A stretch of DNA of 35,647 nt from Puniceicoccales bacterium. GTDB lineage: Bacteria > Verrucomicrobiota > Verrucomicrobiia > Opitutales > UBA953. A program made the translations under genes and the position numbers. Position 1 is the stretch's first letter. Every line of letters starts with the position of its first letter. The stretch spans positions 1 through 35,647 of the forward strand of contig JAIRPL010000014.1 in assembly GCA_031256995.1 (NCBI GenBank), given 5' to 3'. Shown in pieces: positions 26,318 to 34,723 of this stretch. The notes under the pieces were generated by a model that was not told the DNA's origin, did no database searches, and saw only the letters and a list, made by a program, of their open reading frames with translations.

Positions 26318-27157
26318 TCATGAAATTTTCCGGGCCGGGAAGCGCGCGACGAGCCACTCGCGGAGGCGGACGGCGGCGAATGCGACAAAGAAAAACACGC
26401 AACAGCACAACACGATGGCCGCGCCGGGCGGCACACGCTCAAAAACGGCGGAAAGCAGCAAACCACCCACCCCCCCGGAAAACCCCAGGGCGGCGGACAG
26501 GGCCATCACAGCGCGAAACGTGCGGGCGAGGAGGACGGCGGTCGCGGCCGGGATGACAAGCAGCGAGGTCGTGAGCAGCACGCCGGCGATGCGCACACAC
26601 GTCACCGTCCCCAGCGCCACGAGCACGAGCAGCAACAACCGCAGCCCATCCGGGCAAAAACCGGACTGGGCCGCATATTCCTCGTCATAGGAGGCAAGGA
26701 CCAGGCCCCGGTGAAAAAGCACGAGCGAGCCAAGAATCAGCGCGGACACCCCGCCCGCCACCCACAAATCGCCCGCGCCCACGCCAAAAACACTGCCAAA
26801 GAGCAGCGAGGAGAAATCCTGGAACGAGTCCGCGAGGCTCATCAGCAACACGCCGAGCGCGAACATGAACGCCAGCACAACGCCAATCGCCGTGTCCTCC
26901 CGCAGTTCGCGCCGCCCGGCCAGCCACCCCACGCCAAGCGCCGTGGCCAGGGCCGCCCCCAGCGCGCCCCAGTAGGGCGAGACCCCCAGGATGACGGCAA
27001 AAACCACCCCTGGCAGGATGGAATGGGTGAGCGCCGTGCTGACAAACGCCATGCGGCGCGTGACGACGTAGGAGCCGAGCAAGGAACAGTTCACCGTGGC
27101 AAGCACCACGGCAAACAGCGCGCGGCGCATGAAGTCCTCCTGCAGTAGTTCCAGCAT
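26318..27157 (-). CDS. ABC-3 family metal-ion permease (ZnuB/MntB-like)
   Basis: A 279-residue inner-membrane permease of the ABC-3 family, which forms the channel of zinc, manganese or iron importers. Family landmarks are the front LLQEDFMRRALFAVVLATVN, YVVTRRMAFVSTALTHSILPG in the second membrane segment, about eight hydrophobic helices, and the cytoplasmic coupling region near REDTAIGVVLAFMFALG. ALGTVTCVRIAGVLLTTSLLVIPAATA near the end is strongly conserved. Substrate metal cannot be told. Neither the ATPase nor the binding protein lies next to it. An internal AGGAGG stands 5 nt before Met10 on the minus strand, so a start at 27130 is possible, but family alignment favours the first ATG. 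The beta-propeller gene is upstream and surE downstream, so the three may form one transcript. Confidence 0.88.
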   Translation of the reverse strand: MLELLQEDFMRRALFAVVLATVNCSLLGSYVVTRRMAFVSTALTHSILPGVVFAVILGVSPYWGALGAALATALGVGWLAGRRELREDTAIGVVLAFMFALGVLLMSLADSFQDFSSLLFGSVFGVGAGDLWVAGGVSALILGSLVLFHRGLVLASYDEEYAAQSGFCPDGLRLLLLVLVALGTVTCVRIAGVLLTTSLLVIPAATAVLLARTFRAVMALSAALGFSGGVGGLLLSAVFERVPPGAAIVLCCCVFFFVAFAAVRLREWLVARFPARKIS

Positions 27158-27208
27158 GGAAATGGCAAAAACGTTTGGACACCGGATGGCAGCCCGCGCC
27201 GCAGGGCC

Positions 27209-28195
27209 TCAGTGCAGCCCGTCGGCGGGCGTCGGGGTGTCGCCTTCCGCAAAAACGTGGATGTTCGAGATGGTCTTGAACTGCCCGTGGTCCCCATAGG
27301 TCCAGACGACCTTTTTGTCGCGCGTGACCTCGATCAAGTGCGGCGCCTTGCCAAGATTGCCATGCCCCAGCCAGTTGCAGATCACGATGTTGCCATTGGG
27401 AAGCACCTGGAAGCCGGCCACGAATTTCAACGGCCTGCCGGGAAGATCCTCATTGGAAAGCTTCCAGACCACCTCCCCCTTGGGGTTGAACTCGTAGAGC
27501 GCCGTCGAGACGCCCTTGCGCGCAAGGGAATCCCCGCCGGAGGCCAGCGTGTTGCCATCCGGCTTCCGGGCGACGCTGTGCGCCTGCCCGGGGACCTTGG
27601 CGCTCCAGACCCGTTTGCCGGAGGGATCAAACTCCACCACCTCCGAGGCGCCGTTCAATGCGCACAAATAATTCCCGTTCTTCAACTTGCGCGCGTTCCT
27701 CATAAAACCATGCCCGCCGGGGAGAGGCCGTTGCGGCGTGATCTTCGAGGCAAGAAGCGAGACCTCCGCGCGCACCGTTTTCCCATCGGGCGCGTATTCA
27801 ATGAGTTTCCCGCTGGAACACTCCGCAACCAGCGTCCCGCCATCATCCAGACGCTGCACGCCAAAGGTTTCGGAGCGCGTCTTGTGCTCAAACCGCACCG
27901 TGCCATCCTTGAAAGAGACTTCCTTGGCCCCCTTGCCATTGCCAAACAAAACCGTGCCGCCGGGGAGCACCCAAAGATCATTGCTGGACTTCGCCGGATG
28001 CGACCAGCCCACGCGCCCGTCCGCCTCCACAATGCAAACCTTCCCGGCCGTGAAATCCGTCGCCGCAAACCGGCGGCCCCGCATGTAGGATTCCTGCGCG
28101 GACGCGCAAACGGCGGAGCAAACGGCGGATATCGCCAAAAAACCCGCGCAGAAAAGGCGGCTGCTGCGCGCAAGAAAAGAAACCCATTTGGACAT
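27209..28195 (-). CDS. Secreted beta-propeller (PQQ-like repeat) protein
   Basis: A 328-residue exported protein. The signal peptide runs through LFCAGFLAISAVCSAVCASA with cleavage probably after ASA. The rest is a series of similar blade-like repeats with strands and short turns: WVLPGGTVLFGNGKGAKEV, VQRLDDGGTLVAECSSGKLIEY, ARKLKNGNYLCALNGASEVVEF, VARKPDGNTLASGGDSL and FQVLPNGNIVICNWLGHG. The LPNGNxL pattern is that of PQQ-like and arylsulfotransferase-type propellers. I see no catalytic signature, so it is probably a scaffold or ligand-binding protein in the periplasm or outside the cell. It begins divergently from the ABC importer operon and lies 51 nt upstream of the ABC-3 permease on the same strand. 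Confidence 0.75.
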   Translation of the reverse strand: MSKWVSFLARSSRLFCAGFLAISAVCSAVCASAQESYMRGRRFAATDFTAGKVCIVEADGRVGWSHPAKSSNDLWVLPGGTVLFGNGKGAKEVSFKDGTVRFEHKTRSETFGVQRLDDGGTLVAECSSGKLIEYAPDGKTVRAEVSLLASKITPQRPLPGGHGFMRNARKLKNGNYLCALNGASEVVEFDPSGKRVWSAKVPGQAHSVARKPDGNTLASGGDSLARKGVSTALYEFNPKGEVVWKLSNEDLPGRPLKFVAGFQVLPNGNIVICNWLGHGNLGKAPHLIEVTRDKKVVWTYGDHGQFKTISNIHVFAEGDTPTPADGLH

Positions 28196-28385
28196 GGCGC
28201 CCAGTGTCCCCGCCGGCAGCCCAAACGGTCAAGTTCATCCTTCCCCAAAAATCATGGCGGAAGACGCGGCATGCAAACGCGGCCGGCCCCTTCGCCAGAA
28301 ATCTTTCCATTACGACCAAACATAAAAAGATACATTTGCACACCCTGCCGGAAATGGCAAAGTGGCGCCCTTTCCATTTTCGCTG

Positions 28386-29477
28386 ATGTCCCACGAAAAC
28401 ACCGAATCCCTTCCCGCAACCAATCCGCCGCCAGCCCATGGCACCGCCGGCGCCACGCCGCCCGGCGCGAAAAATGACGCTGCCGCGCGACAGGGCGCCC
28501 GCCCCGCCCCGCCCTACCCTGTCGCGCAAGCCCTTGCGCCCCTCGCCGCGTCATGGATCGCCCTGGGGGCGCACTTTTGGGAATGGACCGAATGGCTCGG
28601 CGTGGGAACGGCCACGCCCACCGGTGATTCGCCCGCGTATGCCATCCTGCTCGGCGCGGTCTTCGCCATCTGGCTCGCCTTTGCGGGTGGCGCATGGTTT
28701 GCGGCGGGGTTGCGCGCGAAAGTCCGCCACAATGGGCCGCTGCTCACGGCGGGCATCCTGACGGCGGTGGTCTGGGAAACTGTCACGGCCAGGCTGGGCG
28801 TGCTGCCCATGCCCTATTTTCCCGGCCCTGACCGCGTTTTTGGCGTCATGCTCGACGAGGCGCCGCTGCTCGCCGAAAGCGCCTGGGCGTCGCTGCGATT
28901 GCTCGCCATCGGCCTGGGCTGCGGTGGGGTCTCCGGGTTCCTGCTTGGCGTGTGGTTTGGGTGGAGCCGCCGCGCCGCCTACTGGGGGATGCCCGTCCTG
29001 AAATTCCTCGGCCCCGTGCCCGCCACGGCCTGGATCCCTTTCGCCTTGATGCTCTTCCCGACCACACAGGGCGCCAGCGTGTTCATCGTGGCCCTGGCCA
29101 GCCTGTTCCCCATGGTGGTTCTCACTGCCTCCGGCGTGGCCGGCACGCGCCACAGCCACCTTGAGGTCGCCCGCACGCTTGGGGCAAAACCCGGCCAGCT
29201 GATCCTTCGCGTGGCCATTCCCTCCGCGCTTCCGTCGATCTTCACCGGCCTCTTCATGGCGCTCTCGGCGTCGTTCATCACGCTTGTCGTCGCCGAGGCC
29301 ATTGGCGCGAAGGCGGGATTGGGCTGGTACATCAACTGGGCGCAAAATTTTGCCGAGTACCACAAAATCCACGCCTCGCTGCTGCTCATGGCCATGTTCT
29401 TCTCCAGCCTCATGGCCGCGCTTTTCCTTGTGCGGGACCGCGTGCTGCGCTGGCAGCAGGGCCTCATCAAGTGGTGA
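28386..29477 (+). CDS. ABC transporter permease (nitrate/sulfonate/taurine type) with N-terminal extension
   Basis: A 363-residue inner-membrane permease of the SsuC/TauC/NrtB group. The conserved core includes LLAIGLGCGGVSGFLLGVWFG, the periplasm-facing LGPVPATAWIPFALMLFP, and the cytoplasmic EAA loop HLEVARTLGAKPGQLILRVAIPSALPSIFTG, which docks on the ATPase. The front is unusual: a Pro/Ala-rich cytoplasmic stretch of about 45 residues, then about 60 residues with one or two extra hydrophobic segments (VAQALAPLAASWIALGAHF and YAILLGAVFAIWLAFAGGAWFAAG) before the typical first helix. The start MSHENTES is chosen over an ATG 8 codons earlier. The ATPase gene follows after 54 nt. No substrate-binding protein gene is in the window. 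Confidence 0.87.
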   Translation: MSHENTESLPATNPPPAHGTAGATPPGAKNDAAARQGARPAPPYPVAQALAPLAASWIALGAHFWEWTEWLGVGTATPTGDSPAYAILLGAVFAIWLAFAGGAWFAAGLRAKVRHNGPLLTAGILTAVVWETVTARLGVLPMPYFPGPDRVFGVMLDEAPLLAESAWASLRLLAIGLGCGGVSGFLLGVWFGWSRRAAYWGMPVLKFLGPVPATAWIPFALMLFPTTQGASVFIVALASLFPMVVLTASGVAGTRHSHLEVARTLGAKPGQLILRVAIPSALPSIFTGLFMALSASFITLVVAEAIGAKAGLGWYINWAQNFAEYHKIHASLLLMAMFFSSLMAALFLVRDRVLRWQQGLIKW

Positions 29478-29531
29478 GAACTCGCCCTCCAAACCTTCCG
29501 CCGATGGCAAACACCCCCTGAGACACACGCA

Positions 29532-30434
29532 ATGGGCAATCAAACAACCTCGAATTCCGCCACCAGGGCCGCCGCGACCGGCGCCAGCCCCGAAGGCGCC
29601 GCCAGTCCGTCCGCGCCACGGGAATCCGGCGCGCAGGCGGCGCTGGAAATCTCCGGCGTGGGAAAAACATTCCCGCCATCCGATGGCTCCCCCGGGCCGG
29701 GCACGGTCGCCCTCGACAAGATCAACCTTTCCATCCGGGCCGGGGAATTCGTCTCCTTTGTCGGCCCCAGCGGCTGTGGAAAATCCACATTGCTGCGCAT
29801 CATCTCGGGGCTGGTGCCCCCGGACGGCGGCGGCGTGACGGTCAACGGCGCGCCCGTGGCCGGCCCAAGCACGCAGGTCGGCTTCGTGTTCCAGGACCCG
29901 AACCTGTTCCCATGGCTCACCGTACGGCGCAACATCTCCTTCGGCCCGCGCGCGCAGGGACGCGGGGCGGAGATGGCCGCCGAGGTGGACGACCTTGTCC
30001 GCCGCGTCGGCCTCGCGGAATTTGCCGACGCCCTCCCCCACCACCTCTCCGGGGGGATGGCCCAGCGCGCCGCCCTCGCCCGGGCGCTCGTCAACCGCCC
30101 GCCCGTGCTCCTGCTCGACGAGCCGCTTGGCGCGCTCGACGCCTTCACGCGCATGGCCATGCAGGACGAGATCCTCGCCCTCGTGCGCCAGCGCGGCACC
30201 ACGGTCATCCTCGTCACGCACGACATTGACGAGGCGATCCACATGAGCGACCGCATCGTGATTTTCAGTCCGCGCCCCGGGCGTGTCTCGCAGGAGATCC
30301 ACCTTGGAGGCTCCTTCCAGCGCGCGCGCAACGCACCCGGTTTCGTCGACCTCCGCCTGAGCATCCTCGAGACGCTCCACTTCGCGCCCTCCGAGGCGGA
30401 AACCGGCTCGACCGACCCCCTGCGCTACATCTAA
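29532..30434 (+). CDS. ABC transporter ATP-binding protein (SsuB/TauB/NrtD type)
   Basis: A 300-residue ATPase that powers the permease encoded just upstream. Walker A is GPSGCGKST (residues 78-86), the Q-loop is in GFVFQDPNLFPWLTV, the signature is LSGGMAQRAALARAL, Walker B is VLLLDEPLGALD, and the H-loop is in VILVTHDIDEAIHMSDR. FSPRPGRVSQEI is typical of the nitrate/sulfonate/taurine group. It carries a poorly conserved Ala/Ser/Thr-rich N-terminal stretch of about 37 residues, as other proteins in this operon do. The permease lies 54 nt upstream and the DUF1847 gene 45 nt downstream, so they are very probably co-transcribed. Confidence 0.93.
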   Translation: MGNQTTSNSATRAAATGASPEGAASPSAPRESGAQAALEISGVGKTFPPSDGSPGPGTVALDKINLSIRAGEFVSFVGPSGCGKSTLLRIISGLVPPDGGGVTVNGAPVAGPSTQVGFVFQDPNLFPWLTVRRNISFGPRAQGRGAEMAAEVDDLVRRVGLAEFADALPHHLSGGMAQRAALARALVNRPPVLLLDEPLGALDAFTRMAMQDEILALVRQRGTTVILVTHDIDEAIHMSDRIVIFSPRPGRVSQEIHLGGSFQRARNAPGFVDLRLSILETLHFAPSEAETGSTDPLRYI

Positions 30435-30479
30435 CCACCACACATCCCAACCCGCTATCCTGCGCACCACCACCGCATC

Positions 30480-31271
30480 ATGAGCAAAACCCAGTCCCAC
30501 CCAAGGGCGCCCGCCAGCACCACCACCAAGGCGGCCCAAGGCGCCCGCGCGCCTGACGCCCCCCCTGCCGGAACGCCCGGGCCAAAGGCCGCGAACGCGT
30601 TTTCATGCGCCGATTGCGGCGTCGTCAACTGCTTCACCCGCGAACGCCGCTACCCTGCAAACTGCCAGACCGGGATCGCCGCCGCGGACCCCGCGCTCCT
30701 GGACGAAAGCCTGCGCCATTACCAGGACCCGGGCGCCGAGGACTCCATCCTGGCCGCCGCCGCCATCGACGTGGAGGGCACGTATTACGGGCGCCTCACG
30801 CGCGTCGAGGAGACCATCGCCTTCGCGCACCGCATCGGCGCCGTCCGCATCGGCATCGCCACCTGCGTCGGCCTCATGGAGGAAACCCGCGTGCTCGCCA
30901 AAATTCTCCGCGCCCACGGGCTTCAGCCCCACGCCGCCATCTGCAAGGCGGGATCCGTGGACAAGTGCGAGATTGGCGTCCCAGACTCCAGGAAAGTCCG
31001 GCCCGGGCATTTCGAGCCGCTGTGCAACCCCATCCTCCAGGCGCGCCTGCTTGCCCGCGCCGGGACGCAACTGAACGTCATCGTCGGCCTGTGCGTGGGC
31101 CACGACACCCTCTTCATCAAATACTCGGAAGCCCCCGTCACCTGCCTCGTCGTGAAAGACCGCGTCACCGGCCACAACCCGGCCGCGCCGCTCCACTGCG
31201 TCAATTTCTACTACAAACGGCTTCTTTCCCCCGCCCCTGACGCGCTGCGCCCAAAGCCTGGGGAAAGTTAG
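30480..31271 (+). CDS. DUF1847 cysteine-rich, putative metal-binding protein
   Basis: A 263-residue protein of the uncharacterised DUF1847 family, which I know mainly from anaerobic bacteria and archaea. After an Ala/Pro/Thr-rich N terminus comes the family's cysteine motif: Cys43, Cys46, Cys51 and Cys62 in FSCADCGVVNCFTRERRYPANC. Later single cysteines sit in conserved-looking contexts (IGIATCVGLMEET, AICKAGSVDKCEIG, LCNPILQA, IVGLCVGHDTLF, LHCVNFYY), suggesting more ligands or redox residues. There is no signal peptide or membrane segment, so it should be cytoplasmic. It lies 45 nt after the ABC ATPase and 77 nt before tyrS. Function is unknown; binding of a metal or iron-sulfur cluster is inferred from cysteine spacing. 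Its 45-nt leader is C/A-rich with no Shine-Dalgarno sequence. Confidence 0.85.
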   Translation: MSKTQSHPRAPASTTTKAAQGARAPDAPPAGTPGPKAANAFSCADCGVVNCFTRERRYPANCQTGIAAADPALLDESLRHYQDPGAEDSILAAAAIDVEGTYYGRLTRVEETIAFAHRIGAVRIGIATCVGLMEETRVLAKILRAHGLQPHAAICKAGSVDKCEIGVPDSRKVRPGHFEPLCNPILQARLLARAGTQLNVIVGLCVGHDTLFIKYSEAPVTCLVVKDRVTGHNPAAPLHCVNFYYKRLLSPAPDALRPKPGES

Positions 31272-31348
31272 GGGCGCTTGCCGCGAACTTGCGCTTTGGG
31301 GCCGGAACGGGCACCTTTTCGCGCATCTCCCAAGACCGCTTCGCGACC

Positions 31349-32599
31349 ATGTCCACACCCGCCACAATCAACGACTCCGCCGCAACCGCCGCCGCCCGCG
31401 TCGAACTCGACGCCCTGAAGGCCCGCGCGGAAATCTTCCACGGCGAATCCGAGATCCTGGAGCGCCTCTCCAAGGGGCGGCGCCTCCGCGTGAAACTTGG
31501 CGTGGACCCCACCCGCCCCGACCTCACCTACGGGCACATGGTCGTGCTCAACAAACTGCGCCAATTCCAGGACGCGGGCCACAAGGCCATCCTCATCATC
31601 GGTGACTTCACCACGCGCATCGGCGACCCATCCGGGCGCTCCTCCACGCGCCCCGTGCTCACCGCAGAGGAGATCGAGGCCAACGCCGCCACCTATCTTC
31701 AGCAGGCCGCCAAAATCCTCGACACAAACCCGGACCGCCTCGAAATCCGGCGCAACAGCGAGTGGTTTGGAAAAATGTCATTCCTCGACGCCCTTTCCCT
31801 GAGCCGCCAGATGACGGTGGCGCGCATGCTCGAGCGCGACGATTTCGCCAAGCGCCACGCCTCGGGGACCCCGATCTCCATCATCGAATTCCTCTACCCG
31901 CTGCTGCAGGGACGCGATTCCGTGGAGATCCAGTCCGACATCGAACTCGGGGGCAGCGACCAGGTTTTCAACATGCTCGTCGGGCGCCAGTTGCAAAAAG
32001 ACGCCGGCCAGCCCGAGCAGGCCGTGCTCGCCATGCCGCTGCTCGTCGGCCTCGATGGCGAACGGAAAATGTCCAAAAGCTACGGCAACTACATCGCCCT
32101 CAACCACGACGCCAAGGACATGTTCGGCCGCGTGATGTCCATCCCCGACGCCACCATGTGGATTTATTACCGCCTCCTGCTCGAAAAATCCGACGCGGAG
32201 CTGGCAGAGCTGCAAAAACTTCACCCCATGGAGGCAAAAAAGCATCTGGCCGCCACGCTCACCGCCCGATTCCACGGGGAGGAGGCCGGCGCGCGCGAGC
32301 GCGAGCAATTTGAGAAAGTGTTCTCACGCAAAGAGATGCGCGATGACATTCCCGGGTTCTCCCTCGGCGCACTGCTTCCGGACGCGATGCCCCCCGACGG
32401 GCACGCCCTCGTGGATGCGCTCGCCGCCTCCGGCTTCTTCAAGAGCAAAAACGAGATCCGCCGGCTCATTGGCCAAGGCGCGGTGAAACTTGACGGCACC
32501 GCGATGAACAACCCCGCCCATCGCCTTCCGTCCCCGTTCCCCGCAGCAGGCATCACCGTCCAAGCCGGGAAACGCACCTTCCTGAAGTTGCTTCCATGA
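31349..32599 (+). CDS. tyrS: Tyrosyl-tRNA synthetase
   Basis: A class I aminoacyl-tRNA synthetase of 416 residues that charges tRNA-Tyr in the cytoplasm. The HIGH-equivalent motif is TYGH (residues 60-63) in GVDPTRPDLTYGHMVVL, a tolerated variant of the LxLGH form. IIGDFTTRIGDPSGR follows. The KMSKS motif is present as ERKMSKSYGNYIAL near residue 240. The tyrosine-pocket segment EIQSDIELGGSDQVFNMLVGR is clear. The C terminus is an S4 RNA-binding domain (GFFKSKNEIRRLIGQGAVKLDG). The overall pattern is the TyrZ-like bacterial form. The start is the ATG giving MSTPATIN; an ATG 20 codons upstream is less likely. It is downstream of DUF1847 and may be co-transcribed. Confidence 0.95.
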   Translation: MSTPATINDSAATAAARVELDALKARAEIFHGESEILERLSKGRRLRVKLGVDPTRPDLTYGHMVVLNKLRQFQDAGHKAILIIGDFTTRIGDPSGRSSTRPVLTAEEIEANAATYLQQAAKILDTNPDRLEIRRNSEWFGKMSFLDALSLSRQMTVARMLERDDFAKRHASGTPISIIEFLYPLLQGRDSVEIQSDIELGGSDQVFNMLVGRQLQKDAGQPEQAVLAMPLLVGLDGERKMSKSYGNYIALNHDAKDMFGRVMSIPDATMWIYYRLLLEKSDAELAELQKLHPMEAKKHLAATLTARFHGEEAGAREREQFEKVFSRKEMRDDIPGFSLGALLPDAMPPDGHALVDALAASGFFKSKNEIRRLIGQGAVKLDGTAMNNPAHRLPSPFPAAGITVQAGKRTFLKLLP

Positions 32600-32830
32600 C
32601 GCCCCCCGTGCGAACCGGCTGCCATCCCCGCCTTCACAAATAAAACCACCCCCATGGTGGGAACCCGCGCGCGCGAGCGTGGACCTGTGCGCGCGGACCG
32701 TGGGGCGGGTGTGGCCGGCGCCGCGGCGGGCCACGCCCCCCTCCCCCACCCCGCCGATCCCCGAAAAAAATGTTTTTTCCAGCTTGCGGGCCAAACGGGC
32801 CGGCGCAGTTTTCAGCACGCCATGCGAACC

Positions 32831-33505
32831 ATGAAACGCCTCTCCCCCACCAAGCATTTTCTCGCCGCCACACTCTTCGCCGCCATGGAAATCCTGAACG
32901 CCCAGGCCGCCGCCACCGAGCTTCCGGCACCGCAAAAAACCGGCGGCAAACCGCTCATGGAGACCCTCGCCGCGCGGGCCACCCGGCGCGATTACAACCC
33001 CGACGCCCCGGCACTCACCCAGGCGCAGCTCTCCAATCTCCTCTGGGCCGCCTACGGGATAAACCGCGATGACGGACGCCGCACCGCCCCCTCCGCCCTC
33101 AACCGCCAGGACATAACCCTCTACGTGCTGCTCAAAACCGGCACCTACACCTACGACGCCACCCGCCACGCCCTGATTCCCGTGGAAATCGCCGGAAAAA
33201 ACATCGGCGACATCCGCGCGATCTCCGGACGCCAATCCTTCGCGGGCAACGCCCAGCTCTCCCTCGTTTACGTCTCCGACTTCTCCCGCCTCGGCAAACC
33301 CGACGCCGACCCCGAGGCCCGCGAAATGGCCGCCATCTCCGCCGGGGCCATTGCCCAGAATGCGGCGCTCTTCTGCGCCTCCGAGGGCCTGCTCACCGGC
33401 GTCCGCATGTCCATCGACAAGGAAAAGCTCGGCGCCGCCCTCGGCCTCAAAAAAAGCCAATGGATAAGCCTCGCGCAATCCGTCGGCACCAAGGACACGC
33501 AGTAA
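32831..33505 (+). CDS. Secreted nitroreductase-family (SagB/ThcOx-like) protein
   Basis: A 224-residue protein with a Sec-type signal peptide (MKRLSPTKHFLAATLFAAMEILNAQAAA) and a nitroreductase-fold domain. The front TLAARATRRDYNPDAPALTQAQLSNLLWAAYGINR is characteristic: the Arg-Arg near it usually contacts FMN phosphate. TAPSALNRQDITLYVLL, AISAGAIAQNAALFCASEGL and the short C terminus follow. These flavoproteins usually reduce nitro groups, quinones or other acceptors; the substrate is unknown here. No twin-arginine motif is present, so export would be by Sec and FMN would have to be acquired outside the cytoplasm. An ATG three codons earlier is an alternative start. The FAD-dependent oxidoreductase gene follows after 18 nt, so the two are probably one transcript. 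Confidence 0.88.
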   Translation: MKRLSPTKHFLAATLFAAMEILNAQAAATELPAPQKTGGKPLMETLAARATRRDYNPDAPALTQAQLSNLLWAAYGINRDDGRRTAPSALNRQDITLYVLLKTGTYTYDATRHALIPVEIAGKNIGDIRAISGRQSFAGNAQLSLVYVSDFSRLGKPDADPEAREMAAISAGAIAQNAALFCASEGLLTGVRMSIDKEKLGAALGLKKSQWISLAQSVGTKDTQ

Positions 33506-33523
33506 CCGCCCCACGCACCGCCC

Positions 33524-34651
33524 ATGCCTGCCACACCGGCGACACCAGGACGCATCGTCGATTTTCTCATCATCGGGCAGGGCCTGGCGGGCACGTTCCT
33601 CGCGCGCGCCCTCATTGAACGCGGAAGCACCGTCCTGGTCATCGACGACATGCAACGCGACTCCTCCTCGCGAGTCGCCGCCGGGCTGCTCAATCCGGTG
33701 ACCGGGATGCGCCTCCGCTTCGCCGAGGGGACGCCGGAATTGCTGGAGATCTCAAAAAAGCACTTCGCGCGCCTTGCCCGCGAGCACGGGAGGGAAATCT
33801 TCACGCCCATCCCCATCCGCCGCCTCTACGGCTCGGCCCGTGAAAAAAAACTGAAAGCCCGCCGCGAAACCGAACCCGGTTACGGCGCGCTTCTCTCGCC
33901 CGACGAAGCCCCGGCACCCGCCGGCAGCCCCAATCCCCCCGACCAGCAGGCGCTGGCGGACGAACTCGGCTCCTTCCTCATTCACGGCGGAGGCTGGGTT
34001 GACCTGCCGTTGCTGCTCGATCTCGAGGCCGGCTGGCTCCGCGGGCACGGCGCCCTGGCCGTCGGAAACGTCAAGGCGGAGGATCTGCAGACGGCCCCGG
34101 ACGCCGGCCCGGCCGCCATCCTCTGGAATGGAATCCTCGCCCGCAAGGGAGCCGTGTTTTGCAACGGCCACAAGGCGGGCGCAAGCCCCCGCTGGGAATA
34201 CCTCCCATGGCAGCCCGCGCGCGGCGAGATCATTGACTGCCAGACCGACGTCATGGGCGCGCCCTGGATACTCAACCGCGCCGGCTGGGCCATCCCGCTG
34301 GGCAACGGGATCTGGCGCTCCGGCTCGAGCTGGGAATGGTCGCCCGCCGCATTCGAGCTTCCGCCGCGCCCCGAGCTTGCCTCGCGATTGCTTGGGCACC
34401 TGCAAAGCTTCTTTCGCGCCCCCGTCAACGCCAGCCTCGTGCGCCATCACGCCGGAGTCCGCCCCTGCGTTCTTGGCAACGAGCCGTTTTGCGGCACGCA
34501 CCCACGCCACCCCGGCCTGCACCTCTTCGGCGGCCTCGGCCCCAAAGGCACCCTCTGGGGGCCTGCCTGCGCCCTGCACTTGGCGGCATTGCTCCTTGAG
34601 GGCACGCCCCTCCCGGCGCGCTTCGATCTGCGGCGCATCCCGCATCCATAG
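33524..34651 (+). CDS. FAD-dependent oxidoreductase (DAO/D-amino acid oxidase-like)
   Basis: A 375-residue flavoprotein of the DAO superfamily. The N-terminal dinucleotide motif is IIGQGLAGTFLARAL (GxGxxG at residues 18-23), with the ribose-binding acidic end of strand 2 at VLVIDD and SSSRVAAGLLNPVTGMR, a DAO landmark. The middle is variable with a short Pro-rich insertion (APAPAGSPNPPDQQ). The C-terminal FAD segment reads VRPCVLGNEPF, then GLHLFGGLGPKGTLWGPACALHLAALL, typical of the ThiO/MnmC-like oxidase group. The substrate cannot be assigned: amine or amino acid oxidation, or a tRNA-modification-like activity, are all possible. There is no signal peptide. It starts 18 nt after the nitroreductase-like gene. 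Confidence 0.83.
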   Translation: MPATPATPGRIVDFLIIGQGLAGTFLARALIERGSTVLVIDDMQRDSSSRVAAGLLNPVTGMRLRFAEGTPELLEISKKHFARLAREHGREIFTPIPIRRLYGSAREKKLKARRETEPGYGALLSPDEAPAPAGSPNPPDQQALADELGSFLIHGGGWVDLPLLLDLEAGWLRGHGALAVGNVKAEDLQTAPDAGPAAILWNGILARKGAVFCNGHKAGASPRWEYLPWQPARGEIIDCQTDVMGAPWILNRAGWAIPLGNGIWRSGSSWEWSPAAFELPPRPELASRLLGHLQSFFRAPVNASLVRHHAGVRPCVLGNEPFCGTHPRHPGLHLFGGLGPKGTLWGPACALHLAALLLEGTPLPARFDLRRIPHP

Positions 34652-34723
34652 GCACCCCCGCCGCCGCGTTCCGGCAACCTCCTTTGTTGCCAGATCCAAG
34701 GCCGGCGTTTCCCTGACGCGCCA

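Noticed and set aside
28551..30539. 662-codon minus-strand frame opposite the ABC permease and ATPase
   Set aside because: It runs antisense through two genes with intact ABC motifs and across their junction, which marks it as a compositional shadow.
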